Shown here piece after piece: positions 1 to 8,048 of a stretch of DNA of 64,000 nucleotides. This DNA is from Legionella sp. PATHC035 (GTDB taxonomy: Bacteria; Pseudomonadota; Gammaproteobacteria; Legionellales; Legionellaceae): NCBI RefSeq assembly GCF_026191115.1, contig NZ_JAPHOT010000001.1, forward strand, positions 992,001 through 1,056,000. Reading direction: 5' to 3'. Position 1 is the first letter of the stretch. Each line of letters starts with the position of its first letter. Both the position numbers and the translations under genes were made by a program. The notes below the pieces were generated by a model, which worked only from the letters and a program-made list of their open reading frames with translations, did not search any database and was not told the origin of the DNA.

Positions 1-149
1 CCGTCACACACAGCGGCTTCCCAGAACAGTCCGAGATATTACCCAAAATCAGTTACGGCTGGCCACTTGTTCTTAGCAGTCTTAAGAGCTTCTTAGAAAC
101 AGGCAGAGCGTTGGCTTATTCGTTCAAGTCTGATTGCAGCAATAAATAA
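1..149 (+). CDS. SRPBCC/AHSA1 domain protein, C-terminal fragment
   Basis: The frame opening at base 3 is uninterrupted to a TAA at 147-149 and encodes 48 residues. They include HSGFPEQ, a GWPLVL segment and a helix SSLKSFLETG. This is the typical ending of SRPBCC proteins of the activator-of-Hsp90-ATPase-like (AHSA1) type, where a long C-terminal helix packs against the START-like beta sheet and closes a hydrophobic pocket. The ligand or activity cannot be told from this fragment. The 5' part lies outside the window. The assignment rests on motif recognition of a short piece, so it is moderately confident. Confidence 0.6.
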   Translation, partial: VTHSGFPEQSEILPKISYGWPLVLSSLKSFLETGRALAYSFKSDCSNK

Positions 150-507
150 AGTGACAAAGGCGCAATACCCAGGATCTTGCTTACTATAACTCTTGTACTG
201 CCTGGGTCAGGCGAAGGAAAAAGCTAATTTAACCTCCCTCACCCAAGCCCTCTACCGAAATCGGGAGAGGGGATGATAGTAAATTTTATTTTTTTATCGA
301 CTCACCCCTCTGGCAAAAAGTGACTTTGTAAATTTTCTTTTTCTATCCCATTACCCCTCTGAGGAGAGGGTTAGGGTGAGGGGTATTGAGCCCTCTACTC
401 AAATTCATCAGCTGTCGTAGCTCTTTCTCGGATAAGTTGATCATTCACTATACGGCCGACTACAACAGAACCACCTTCACCGACTGATTCCCAGGAATTC
501 CGATGAA
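150..507. repeat. Intergenic region with two dispersed inverted-repeat elements
   Basis: No gene is seen in this stretch of about 360 bases between two convergent genes. Bases 230-395 hold a dispersed element: CTCACCC, GGGAGAGGGG and GAGGAGAGGGTTAGGGTGAGGGG segments that can pair with each other. The same wording recurs near 1630, 19870, 22690, 25690, 37410 and 53040. Bases 160-215 carry a piece of another family (CCCAGG ... CCTGGGTCAGGCGAAG) related to the element at 5116-5204. The T-rich stretch near 285-345 may serve as termination signal. Confidence 0.6.
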
Positions 508-1554
508 TTAAACTCCCTCGAGTAACACATCGAGGTCAAGTGATGAACTTTTTCCAAGCTTTTTCCCATGCTCAGTGAGAAACGCTTCAGCAGCACGACG
601 TCCTTCATCTCGCAACATGAGCAAAAAGTCCCATTCGGCATTGAGCTTGGACGAATAACTGAGTTCCAGCATCAGGTCACTGCTCACTCGGTGTATTCGC
701 ATGCCCGCCCATTTAGCCCCTTCGGAATTACCAGGGTGTGCCAATTGCCGTAACAAAGCAATCATGCGAAGCTCTTTAAGTAATACAGTGTTAAATGACA
801 CTTCATTCAGGCGGTTTAGGATATCTCGGGCGGACCGAGGAAAACCTGGTCGTGTTACGGGATTAATTTGTACTAAAATCGTATCTTGTGATTGACATTC
901 TCGAACAAGCGGTGTAATTGTCGGATTTCCTGAATATCCTCCATCCCAGTAATACTCTCCATCGATCTCCACAGCCTTGAAAATGGTGGGTAAACATGCC
1001 GAGGCAAGAAGCACATCAGGGGTAATTTCGTTGTTGCGAAATACTCTGCCTCTACCGGTACTCACGTTGGTTGCGGTCACAAATAATTTGATTGAGCTTT
1101 GTGATAACCTTTTGAAATCAATGAGTTCTGCTAAAATATTGTGGAGTGGATTAACCCCAAATGGGTCGAGATCATATGGAGAAAACAATCGAGACAGTAC
1201 ATCCATGGTAATAAAAAAAGGAGAATGATCCAAAGACCATTGCCCTAGCATCATATCTAGAGGACTGCGTTGCAGGGGACTAAAGCGCGCGGCATCAGAA
1301 ACATTCTTCCAGAACAATTCGAGCGCATCGCGTGCCCCTCGAGGACCATCTTTGATATATCCGTCAGCAAGAACCACCGCATTCATGGCTCCTGCAGATG
1401 TACCCGAAATACCATCAATTCCGAGCTTCCTTTCCTCTAATAAACGATCGAGTACGCCCCAGGTAAACGCACCATGAGCGCCACCGCCTTGTAATGCTAA
1501 ATCAACAAGAATTTCATCAGCTATTTTTTGAGAGTGAGCCATAATGTAAGACAT
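508..1554 (-). CDS. Patatin-like phospholipase
   Basis: A 348-residue patatin-family lipid acyl hydrolase. Visible motifs are the glycine-rich oxyanion-hole loop QGGGAHG (residues 22-28), the nucleophile elbow GTSAG with Ser53, and the catalytic aspartate in DGG (Asp204). This is a complete Ser-Asp dyad, so activity is expected. There is no signal peptide or membrane segment, so the enzyme is cytosolic or exported by a leaderless route. Legionella encodes many patatin-like proteins, some of them Dot/Icm substrates, but no clear export signal is visible here. The start is uncertain: an ATG four codons downstream is equally possible, and neither has a strong ribosome site. The gene stands alone, flanked by dispersed repeats. 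Confidence 0.85.
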   Translation of the reverse strand: MSYIMAHSQKIADEILVDLALQGGGAHGAFTWGVLDRLLEERKLGIDGISGTSAGAMNAVVLADGYIKDGPRGARDALELFWKNVSDAARFSPLQRSPLDMMLGQWSLDHSPFFITMDVLSRLFSPYDLDPFGVNPLHNILAELIDFKRLSQSSIKLFVTATNVSTGRGRVFRNNEITPDVLLASACLPTIFKAVEIDGEYYWDGGYSGNPTITPLVRECQSQDTILVQINPVTRPGFPRSARDILNRLNEVSFNTVLLKELRMIALLRQLAHPGNSEGAKWAGMRIHRVSSDLMLELSYSSKLNAEWDFLLMLRDEGRRAAEAFLTEHGKKLGKSSSLDLDVLLEGV

Positions 1555-1626
1555 CCATTTCTTTGATTATATTATTGAAGAATCCATCTCTTCATAAGCA
1601 ACAATTTATTGCCCTAAATGAAATTT

Positions 1627-1736
1627 CCCTTTCCCCCTTAGGGAGAAGGTGTTCCATGGGGCGGATGGGGGTTTTGATGATGGCTAAAGAACCCTATCCG
1701 ATCCTGCCCTCTCCTACAAGCGGGAGAGAAATTTCT
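1627..1736. repeat. Dispersed REP-like element
   Basis: Contains the wording CCCCTTAGGGAGAAGGTG, GGGCGGATGGGGG and CCCTCTCCTACAAGCGGGAGAG. This matches the elements at 37408, 53041 and 53177. It sits just upstream of the patatin gene and downstream of hemE. The short plus-strand reading frame across it has no ribosome site and is not a gene. Confidence 0.6.
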
Positions 1737-1867
1737 TCATTGGATTGTATCAAGTATTGCAATCCATCATCACATAATCCATTCGATCTAACCTAGACAA
1801 AGGCCCAAAAAATCCGGGTCAAAAAAGAGCTACCGCATCGCCATTAGTCCACCCCATGTTTCATTTA

Positions 1868-1901
1868 TTATAGCCTGATTACCGCAAAAAGCAGGCTATA
1901 A
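1868..1901. terminator. Hairpin after hemE
   Basis: TTATAGCCTG (1868-1877) and CAGGCTATAA (1892-1901) form a perfect 10-bp stem with a 14-base loop, directly after the hemE stop on the minus strand. The bases that follow are A/T-rich but not a clean T run. It is therefore a probable rather than a textbook Rho-independent terminator. Confidence 0.5.
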
Positions 1902-1907
1902 ACGATC

Positions 1908-2969
1908 TTAATTTTGGTGATAATAAGGACTCAATTCCTGAACTGCTTCGATCATAGCGGCAACATGTTCAGGAGGGACGTCAGGAGTAACCCCATGGCC
2001 TAGATTAAACACATGTCCTGAGCCCGCTCCGAAAGATGCTAAAACCTTTTTTACTTGCTCTCGAATACATTGCTTTGAGGTTAATAATACCGAAGGGTCA
2101 AGATTCCCTTGTAACGCAACGCGATCCCCAACTCTGCGTCGAGCTTCACCTAGATCACACGTCCAATCGAGTCCTAGTGCATCACATCGGGTAACAAGCA
2201 TTTTTTCTAACCATTGCCCTCCCCCTTTAGTAAATACTATAACCGGGATTTCAGGGAAGTTGGTTTTAATTTGGTGTACAATTTTCTGCATATACTGGAG
2301 AGAAAAATTTTGATAATTCTCTGGAGTTAAAATCCCCCCCCAAGTATCAAAAAGCATGACTGAATTAACTCCCGCTTTGATTTGCTCCATCAGATAATCT
2401 GCAACTGATGCTGCCAATTTACTCAGTAAAATATGAGCAGCCTCACTTTCAGTGTAGATCAAAGGTAAAATGCGCTTAAACTCTCTCGTGCTTTTCCCTT
2501 CAACCATATAACATGCTAAAGTCCATGGACTGCCTGCAAAACCGATTAGCGGAAGCTCTTTAGGCATTTCTTTGCGGATCAAACGCACCGCATTCATCAC
2601 GTAAGCCAAAGAATCAGGCTCCGGGATTCGTAAGTTGGCGATTGCTTGGGTATCTCGTATTGGATGTTGAAAACACGGTCCTTCGCCTTCGACGAAATAT
2701 AAACCGAGCCCCATCGCATCAGGAATAGTCAAAATATCAGAAAATAAAATGGCTGCATCCAATGCGTAACGACGCAACGGCTGTAAGGTGACCTCACAAG
2801 CCAGTTCAGGATTCTTACAAAGACTTAAAAAATCACCAGCCTGTTCTCTGGTCTTGCGGTATTCAGGTAAATAACGCCCTGCTTGACGCATCATCCATAC
2901 TGGAGTTCGCTCTACAGGTTGTCGTCTTAAAGCACGTAGGAACAAAGAGTGATCCAAATCATACATCAT
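1908..2969 (-). CDS. hemE: Uroporphyrinogen decarboxylase
   Basis: HemE decarboxylates the four acetate side chains of uroporphyrinogen III to give coproporphyrinogen III in cytosolic heme synthesis. At 353 residues it has the usual family length. The N-terminal signature [16 protein letters not shown] (about residues 23-38), which holds the substrate-contacting arginines, is intact, as are [13 protein letters not shown], the FDTWGG segment and the C-terminal NLGHGV. Two ATG codons open the frame (residues 1 and 2). No partner heme genes are adjacent. The gene runs towards the hairpin at 1868 and is divergent from the SGNH-like gene. Confidence 0.97.
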   Translation of the reverse strand: MMYDLDHSLFLRALRRQPVERTPVWMMRQAGRYLPEYRKTREQAGDFLSLCKNPELACEVTLQPLRRYALDAAILFSDILTIPDAMGLGLYFVEGEGPCFQHPIRDTQAIANLRIPEPDSLAYVMNAVRLIRKEMPKELPLIGFAGSPWTLACYMVEGKSTREFKRILPLIYTESEAAHILLSKLAASVADYLMEQIKAGVNSVMLFDTWGGILTPENYQNFSLQYMQKIVHQIKTNFPEIPVIVFTKGGGQWLEKMLVTRCDALGLDWTCDLGEARRRVGDRVALQGNLDPSVLLTSKQCIREQVKKVLASFGAGSGHVFNLGHGVTPDVPPEHVAAMIEAVQELSPYYHQN

Positions 2970-3088
2970 AGTATCCCAACAGAATCAAAAGGCCTTAATG
3001 CTATCATAAATATAGCCAGAATTGTTTCTGAATTTGACTCGGATAAGACTTGCACACATAATCGGTAGCTATTTATCAGTTAGAGTCT

Positions 3089-4528
3089 ATGATGGGATTA
3101 ATTAAAAATTCTTCGCAATCGATTGGAGCAGGATACCCCAAGAACACTGGCAGGTTAAAACACGTGGTGGGTAGTTCTGAAAAACTCCCCATAAGAGTTG
3201 CTCTTATAGGCGATTCTACAATAGACAATGGAAACTGGGTGAATAAAAATAAATCTTATGCAGATAAATCAGGTACAGTCACCCATCAAACTGCAGTTGC
3301 ACTTTCTCTTACCTCAGATTCTTACGATATAGGAAATTTTGCCGTTGATGGCGCAACTACCGATGATTTATTGTCTTATTGTGCATTGGATAAAGTACTG
3401 CCCAGAGATGAAGATCATAACAGCTCTAAAGTACACCAACTGAACGCAGTGACGGAATGGAAACCCGATGTTGTGGTGATAAGCGTAGGAGGAAATAATT
3501 ATCGAGAAGCCCTGGCAAACACCTTAATGCAGGAAATGAATTATCCTCAACTCCTTCTAAGAATTACTCCAGAGCATGCAAAACCAACCATTCACTCAGC
3601 GTTTGAACAAGTCAAAACAAACATATTAAAAGATTATAAAAAAATAATTGATGAATTAATTGAGAATAATCCACAAATGAACCGTATTGTTCTTTTGTCT
3701 CAATATTATCCTTCGATTACTCAATTAACTCCTTATTTTATTTATACTGGATTTTCGCATTTGGCACGTGCTGAAGGAAAAGGCCGCGCTCCTTTTACTG
3801 TAGTTGAAGAAACGATGAATGAACTCTATCGGCAAATCCTAGACTATGCAGCGACTAAAGATAAAGAGATTGTTTTTGTTGATACAACTTCTTCATTAAA
3901 CCCTTTAGGCGGAAAGCATACCTTGCAGATTGAGCCAAATGAACAAGGTTCTGAGATCATGGGACGATTGATTGCCGGCGCGATTGAATATAAATTTCCA
4001 GAGCTTCTTATGGAACAGGATGAAAAATCCATCCCTAGAATTTATCTGAGTGCTGATGAACGACAGATTCAAACACAGGTTTTAAGTAAAAAAGAGATAG
4101 AAACTTTTAGTGTCAAAAGTATAGGACAATTCATCAGTGAAAACCGATATCGCCATTTAGGCTTATTATTTTCCCCAAAATCCAGTTTAGCTGTGCGTCT
4201 TGAAAGCGCTTATCACACGATTACAGGCAAGCAATTTGATGATGAATATACCGGCTTGCCAGCCTTTGGTTTATTGGATATAACTTTAGTGCCCATAATG
4301 GCTTCTTATTTATGGCGGGTTGCCGTAAATGAAAACGTTCATTTCTCCTTGAGAGTAATCGCAGGTAGCGTTGCTTCCCCAATTCTATTAGGGAAAACGG
4401 TTCTTGGTTTATCATCCATGCTCACACTTTCCCTGCCCATACTTGGATACGATAAAGCAGCGCACGTACTTGCAGACCCGAATACGGATCAAAACAAGGA
4501 CTCAGAGACTAAGGGACTGCAGGTATAG
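3089..4528 (+). CDS. SGNH-hydrolase-like protein with hydrophobic C-terminus
   Basis: A 479-residue protein whose first 300 residues follow the SGNH/GDSL esterase layout: block I GDS with Ser43, block II around Gly88, and block III GGNN with Asn136/137. In block V, where the family has D-x-x-H-P-N, this protein reads LQIEPN, so the usual catalytic Asp and His are Leu and Glu282. A nearby His277 might substitute. Residues about 390-460 contain hydrophobic, probably membrane-associated segments absent from simple esterases, and the tail is polar (DPNTDQNKDSETKG). There is no signal peptide. Function is unknown: possibly an atypical lipase/esterase or a secreted effector, which is inference only. 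The start may be the second ATG at 3092. Confidence 0.65.
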   Translation: MMGLIKNSSQSIGAGYPKNTGRLKHVVGSSEKLPIRVALIGDSTIDNGNWVNKNKSYADKSGTVTHQTAVALSLTSDSYDIGNFAVDGATTDDLLSYCALDKVLPRDEDHNSSKVHQLNAVTEWKPDVVVISVGGNNYREALANTLMQEMNYPQLLLRITPEHAKPTIHSAFEQVKTNILKDYKKIIDELIENNPQMNRIVLLSQYYPSITQLTPYFIYTGFSHLARAEGKGRAPFTVVEETMNELYRQILDYAATKDKEIVFVDTTSSLNPLGGKHTLQIEPNEQGSEIMGRLIAGAIEYKFPELLMEQDEKSIPRIYLSADERQIQTQVLSKKEIETFSVKSIGQFISENRYRHLGLLFSPKSSLAVRLESAYHTITGKQFDDEYTGLPAFGLLDITLVPIMASYLWRVAVNENVHFSLRVIAGSVASPILLGKTVLGLSSMLTLSLPILGYDKAAHVLADPNTDQNKDSETKGLQV

Positions 4529-4560
4529 CTAATTGGTTATCCCGAAATGCATCAGGGTAC

Positions 4561-4664
4561 ATTGTAGCCGGGATTAGCATAGCGTAATCCTGGATCTTTT
4601 ATCGTCATTCTGATGACAGGGGGACATGTTTTTCCCGATTATGCTCGCTAATCCGGGCTACAAT
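4561..4664. repeat. Long imperfect inverted repeat
   Basis: Arms of about 30 bases beginning ATTGTAGCCGGGATTAGC and ending GCTAATCCGGGCTACAAT are separated by about 40 bases. Transcribed, it would make one long hairpin between the SGNH-like gene and folB. Related GTAGCCxGGATTA wording is typical of dispersed intergenic repeats; shorter relatives are at 23603-23628 and 56705-56840. Confidence 0.7.
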
Positions 4665-4750
4665 ACATCCTGTTTTGTCGCTCTATACAGCATACTAATT
4701 ATTTAGCTAAAATTACCCGTAAATAAACTTTTGGATTAGCAGGAATCACA

Positions 4751-5089
4751 TTGGATACCTTAAATATCAAAGCCCTTAATGTAAGCACCAAAATTGGTGT
4801 TTATGCATGGGAACAACGTATTCTTCAACAATTATTAATTGATATCAGTATTGATACCGATTTCAGTGACTGTCAGGAAGATTTAAGTAAGACCGTAGAC
4901 TACGAAGCACTTTGTAAGAATGTTACTCTTTATGTAGAATCAAAATCCTTTCAACTCATTGAAACAGTTGCCAATGAAGTTGCGGAGTTAATCAAAAAAC
5001 AATTCAATGCTTCTCAAGTTACAGTGGGAGTCAGCAAACCTCATGCAATCAAAAATGCAGGAACCATTCAGGTCATTGTGCGGCGTTGA
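4751..5089 (+). CDS. folB: Dihydroneopterin aldolase
   Basis: FolB converts dihydroneopterin to hydroxymethyl-dihydropterin plus glycolaldehyde in folate synthesis; the family forms octameric cytosolic rings. The 112-residue protein has the family's usual length and its markers: the N-terminal strand with GVYAWEQ (usually GVxxxER), the central TVDYEAL segment, the LIETVANEVA helix carrying the pterin-binding Glu, and the C-terminal VSKPHAI with the catalytic Lys. The start codon is TTG at 4751, chosen because AGGA lies at 4741-4744 and the family N-terminus fits exactly. No other folate genes adjoin it. Confidence 0.93.
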   Translation: MDTLNIKALNVSTKIGVYAWEQRILQQLLIDISIDTDFSDCQEDLSKTVDYEALCKNVTLYVESKSFQLIETVANEVAELIKKQFNASQVTVGVSKPHAIKNAGTIQVIVRR

Positions 5090-5115
5090 ACACATATTGG
5101 GGAATTCTTCAAGTC

Positions 5116-5204
5116 TAGCCTGGGTTAGGCGAAGCCGTAACCCGGGTTTCAGATAAAAAATCATGCGCCCGGAACCTGTTTAAGGCTTCGCCCAACCCAG
5201 GCTA
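5116..5204. repeat. Inverted repeat between folB and the SPOR gene
   Basis: TAGCCTGGGTTAGGCGAAGCC (5116-5136) pairs with GGCTTCGCCCAACCCAGGCTA (5184-5204), nearly perfect over 21 bases. It lies between convergent genes and could terminate both. Fragments of the same family appear at 160-215 and near 11697. Confidence 0.7.
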
Positions 5205-5211
5205 AAGATTT

Positions 5212-5928
5212 TTAGCCGCCTCGAGTAACCATACCGTTTAGACGTTCATTTCTAGCCAAATTCACCTGCGCTTGCTGTGCAAGGGCTCGATTAGAATAGG
5301 GTCCTACCACTACACGGAACCAATTCCCTTTTACAGGATGGCTTACAGGGATGATGTATGCGCCAAAACCCTTAAGAATCAGAGAGCCTTTCATTTGTTC
5401 TGCATCTTTACGTGCTTTAAAAGAAGCCACTTGCACTAAAAACCTTCCTTTCTCAGTTGAAGAAGCATTTGATTGCGGTGGTGCTTTTGCCGCATTCTGT
5501 CTCTCTGCTGGCGTTACTGAGGGTGTTGTGTTGGAAATACTACCTGATGCAGTTTTTGGGGTTGCTGTAGATACTGTCGCTGCCGCCGTTACGGTAGTGA
5601 CAGGGGCATTTGTTGTCGTAGGCTGAGCCGAAGCTGTAGGGTTAGCATTGGGTTGTGAGCTAGGAACTTTTTCATTAGTGAGGAGTGTGTAAAACTCAAA
5701 TTTTGGTTTAGGGGGAATTGCTGCGCGTTGTGCTTCTGGTTTGGATGCTTCTTTTTTCATTTCATGATGAGCCAAAACCTGAGTATTGACCCAATTGCTT
5801 AGCATTTCAAAATCAAAAAAAGAAGCGGTTAAATAACCTAATAAAAAGGTAAAAGTAATCACTAGAAGCTGGTGAGGCCCATTACCGCGCGACCGTGAAG
5901 AACGCCTATTACCATATTCTCTTGTCAT
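5212..5928 (-). CDS. SPOR-domain cell-division-type membrane protein (FtsN/DedD-like)
   Basis: A bitopic inner-membrane protein of about 238 residues: a short basic cytoplasmic N-terminus, one transmembrane segment near residues 22-42, a long Ala/Thr/Pro/Ser-rich periplasmic linker, and a C-terminal SPOR domain (about residues 160-235) beginning RFLVQVASFKARKDAEQ. SPOR domains bind denuded septal peptidoglycan, so a role in division or wall remodelling is expected. FtsN and DedD share this build, and which one it replaces cannot be decided here. Its ATG overlaps the argS stop as TGATG, so it is probably co-translated with argS. An upstream in-frame GTG (5931) is less likely. Confidence 0.85.
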   Translation of the reverse strand: MTREYGNRRSSRSRGNGPHQLLVITFTFLLGYLTASFFDFEMLSNWVNTQVLAHHEMKKEASKPEAQRAAIPPKPKFEFYTLLTNEKVPSSQPNANPTASAQPTTTNAPVTTVTAAATVSTATPKTASGSISNTTPSVTPAERQNAAKAPPQSNASSTEKGRFLVQVASFKARKDAEQMKGSLILKGFGAYIIPVSHPVKGNWFRVVVGPYSNRALAQQAQVNLARNERLNGMVTRGG

Positions 5929-7688
5929 CACATACTCTCAGGAGCTGATACGCCCAATAAGTCCAAACCATTCTTTAATACCTGACGCACTGCCTCGAGC
6001 AAACAAAGCCGGGCGCATCGTAATTGCTCATGCTCACACAAAAGTGGAACAGCATTATAATAACTATGCAAGCCATTGGCTACTTCACGTAAATAATAAG
6101 CTACTTGATGTGGCTCACAATGTACAGCTGCTAATTCGACAATCTCAGGATAACGGCCAATTAAAGAAATCAAATGAGTTTCATGTGACTGTTCTAACAA
6201 ATCGATATGTTTTAGGCCCAGAGCCTTATCCCAAGATAAGCCTCGTTCCTTCAATTGTCGTAACACAGAGCATATTCTTGCGTGAGCATACTGAATATAA
6301 TAAACCGGATTATCACTGGACTCTGACTTAGCTAAATCCAAATCGAAGTCCATATGTTGTTCTGACTTACGCGCCACATAAAAGAAACGCGCTGCGTCAT
6401 TGCCTACCTCATGACGCAACTCTCTTAACGTGACAAAAGAACCACTGCGTGTGGACATTTGTACCCGCTCAGAGCCACGATATAAAATAGCAAATTGCAC
6501 CAGCAATACATCCAGTGCACTCTCATCATGTCCTAAAGCTTTAACCACGGCACGTAAGCGAGTGATATACCCATGATGATCCGCACCAAAAATATCAATT
6601 ACCCGATCATAACCTCTATCGTATTTATTCCAATGGTAAGCTACATCAGAGGCAAAATAAGTAGTGTGACCATTAGCACGCACCAGTACGCGATCTTTTT
6701 CATCGCCAAAATCAGTTGCTCTAAACCATAGAGCACCTTCTTTTTCAAAAGTATGACCACTGTCCTTAAGCGCCTGAATCCCTTTTTGAATGGAACCATC
6801 TTCAAAAAGAGACTGTTCGGAAAACCAACTATTATAGTTCACGCCAAATTCGGCGAGATCATCTTTGATGTCATCAAGAACCGTATTTAATGCATGTTGA
6901 TGAAACAGAGCAAAAACATCGGTACCTAATAATTGTTTTGCACGGACCACCAAAGCATCGATATAAACTTCTTTGTCTCCACCATGCGGTTCATCAAGGG
7001 GTAAACCTTCAATGACAGTAGCCCATGGATGCACATATTCCTTCCCGTGCTCGGATAAAAATTCCTGTGCAATTTCAGAAACGTAATCCCCTTTATACGC
7101 ATTGGCAGGAATAACCACAGGTTCACTAGCAAGTTCCAGGTAGCGCAACCACACACTGGCAGCAAGAATGTTCATTTGCCGGCCAGCATCATTCACATAG
7201 TATTCTAAAGTAACATCATAACCGGCTGCCTTTAAAACATTTCCTAAAGTAGCGCCAAAAGCTGCTCCCCGTCCGTGCCCTACATGCAGGGGACCTGTTG
7301 GATTCGCAGAAACAAATTCAACCAATACTTTTTGATTTTGACCAATAGTGCTTCGTCCAAAATGCTCCCCTTTTTCCAATATTTCACCAATAATTTGAGA
7401 ACGAGAGCTATTGCGTATGAAAAAATTAATAAACCCTGCCCCAGCAATTTCTACTTTTTCTACGGCAGAGTCAGCAGGTAAAGCCTGCACTAAAAGCTCG
7501 GCTATTTTGCGAGGTGCCTGGCGACATGGTTTTGCTAAAATTAAAGCCAAATTACTGGCAAAATCACCATGAGCAGAATCTTTTGTACGGTCAACCTTAA
7601 GCTCAATATCTAAATCAGCAGGTATTTCACCCGATTTTTGTAAGGACATTAAAGCCTGTTTTAAAAGCTGCTCTACAGTATGTTTCAT
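5928..7688 (-). CDS. argS: Arginyl-tRNA synthetase
   Basis: A class I aminoacyl-tRNA synthetase that charges tRNA-Arg in the cytosol. The HIGH motif appears as HVGH in [18 protein letters not shown], and the KMSKS loop is the degenerate MSTR typical of ArgRS. The N-terminal additional domain and the C-terminal DALR anticodon-binding domain (ending in GLDLLGV) are present. The frame is open 43 codons further upstream, but that stretch is unlike the family. The ATG at 7688, preceded by GAGAAG, gives the normal N-terminus ([13 protein letters not shown]) and 586 residues. It is followed by an overlapping SPOR gene. Confidence 0.96.
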   Translation of the reverse strand: MKHTVEQLLKQALMSLQKSGEIPADLDIELKVDRTKDSAHGDFASNLALILAKPCRQAPRKIAELLVQALPADSAVEKVEIAGAGFINFFIRNSSRSQIIGEILEKGEHFGRSTIGQNQKVLVEFVSANPTGPLHVGHGRGAAFGATLGNVLKAAGYDVTLEYYVNDAGRQMNILAASVWLRYLELASEPVVIPANAYKGDYVSEIAQEFLSEHGKEYVHPWATVIEGLPLDEPHGGDKEVYIDALVVRAKQLLGTDVFALFHQHALNTVLDDIKDDLAEFGVNYNSWFSEQSLFEDGSIQKGIQALKDSGHTFEKEGALWFRATDFGDEKDRVLVRANGHTTYFASDVAYHWNKYDRGYDRVIDIFGADHHGYITRLRAVVKALGHDESALDVLLVQFAILYRGSERVQMSTRSGSFVTLRELRHEVGNDAARFFYVARKSEQHMDFDLDLAKSESSDNPVYYIQYAHARICSVLRQLKERGLSWDKALGLKHIDLLEQSHETHLISLIGRYPEIVELAAVHCEPHQVAYYLREVANGLHSYYNAVPLLCEHEQLRCARLCLLEAVRQVLKNGLDLLGVSAPESM

Positions 7689-8048
7689 GCTTCTCAGTTT
7701 TCCATCAAAAAATGATGCTATTATGCGCTTTTTTGCACCATATGAAAAGGTTTTATATCTCCTCATAGTGGTACAATGTGCTGTCGAGCTAAAAAGTAGC
7801 ACATTGTTACTGTACAAACAAAATAGGACGCCATAATTATCGATGCGATTACTCGCAAGGATGATGCACAGAGTGTACTTTGGTGATTGAGAGACGGAGT
7901 GCGGGCGGACCTTTCAAGGTACCCATTTTTTGATGGAACCAAATCAAAAAGGTGGGTTTCAACCAGGATGAAGAAATTTCTAGATATTTATTGAGTCCTG
8001 CATCTGAGTTACACTTAAAACATTAGCTCTTTCAATATCAGTAATAGC
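7689..8048. other. Intergenic region between divergent argS and recG
   Basis: About 360 bases with no supported gene. It must hold the promoters of argS (minus) and recG (plus). One hairpin is visible: ACCCATTTTTTGAT (7921-7934) pairs with ATCAAAAAGGTGGGT (7943-7957) apart from a small bulge. It is placed where it could act on a recG leader. No clear regulatory protein site was recognised. Confidence 0.5.

Noticed and set aside
1563..1796. 77-codon plus-strand frame upstream of patatin
   Set aside because: Translation of a dispersed repeat; no ribosome site.
7689..7817. 43-codon N-terminal extension of argS
   Set aside because: Unlike ArgRS N-termini; the internal ATG at 7688 has a ribosome site and gives the normal protein.
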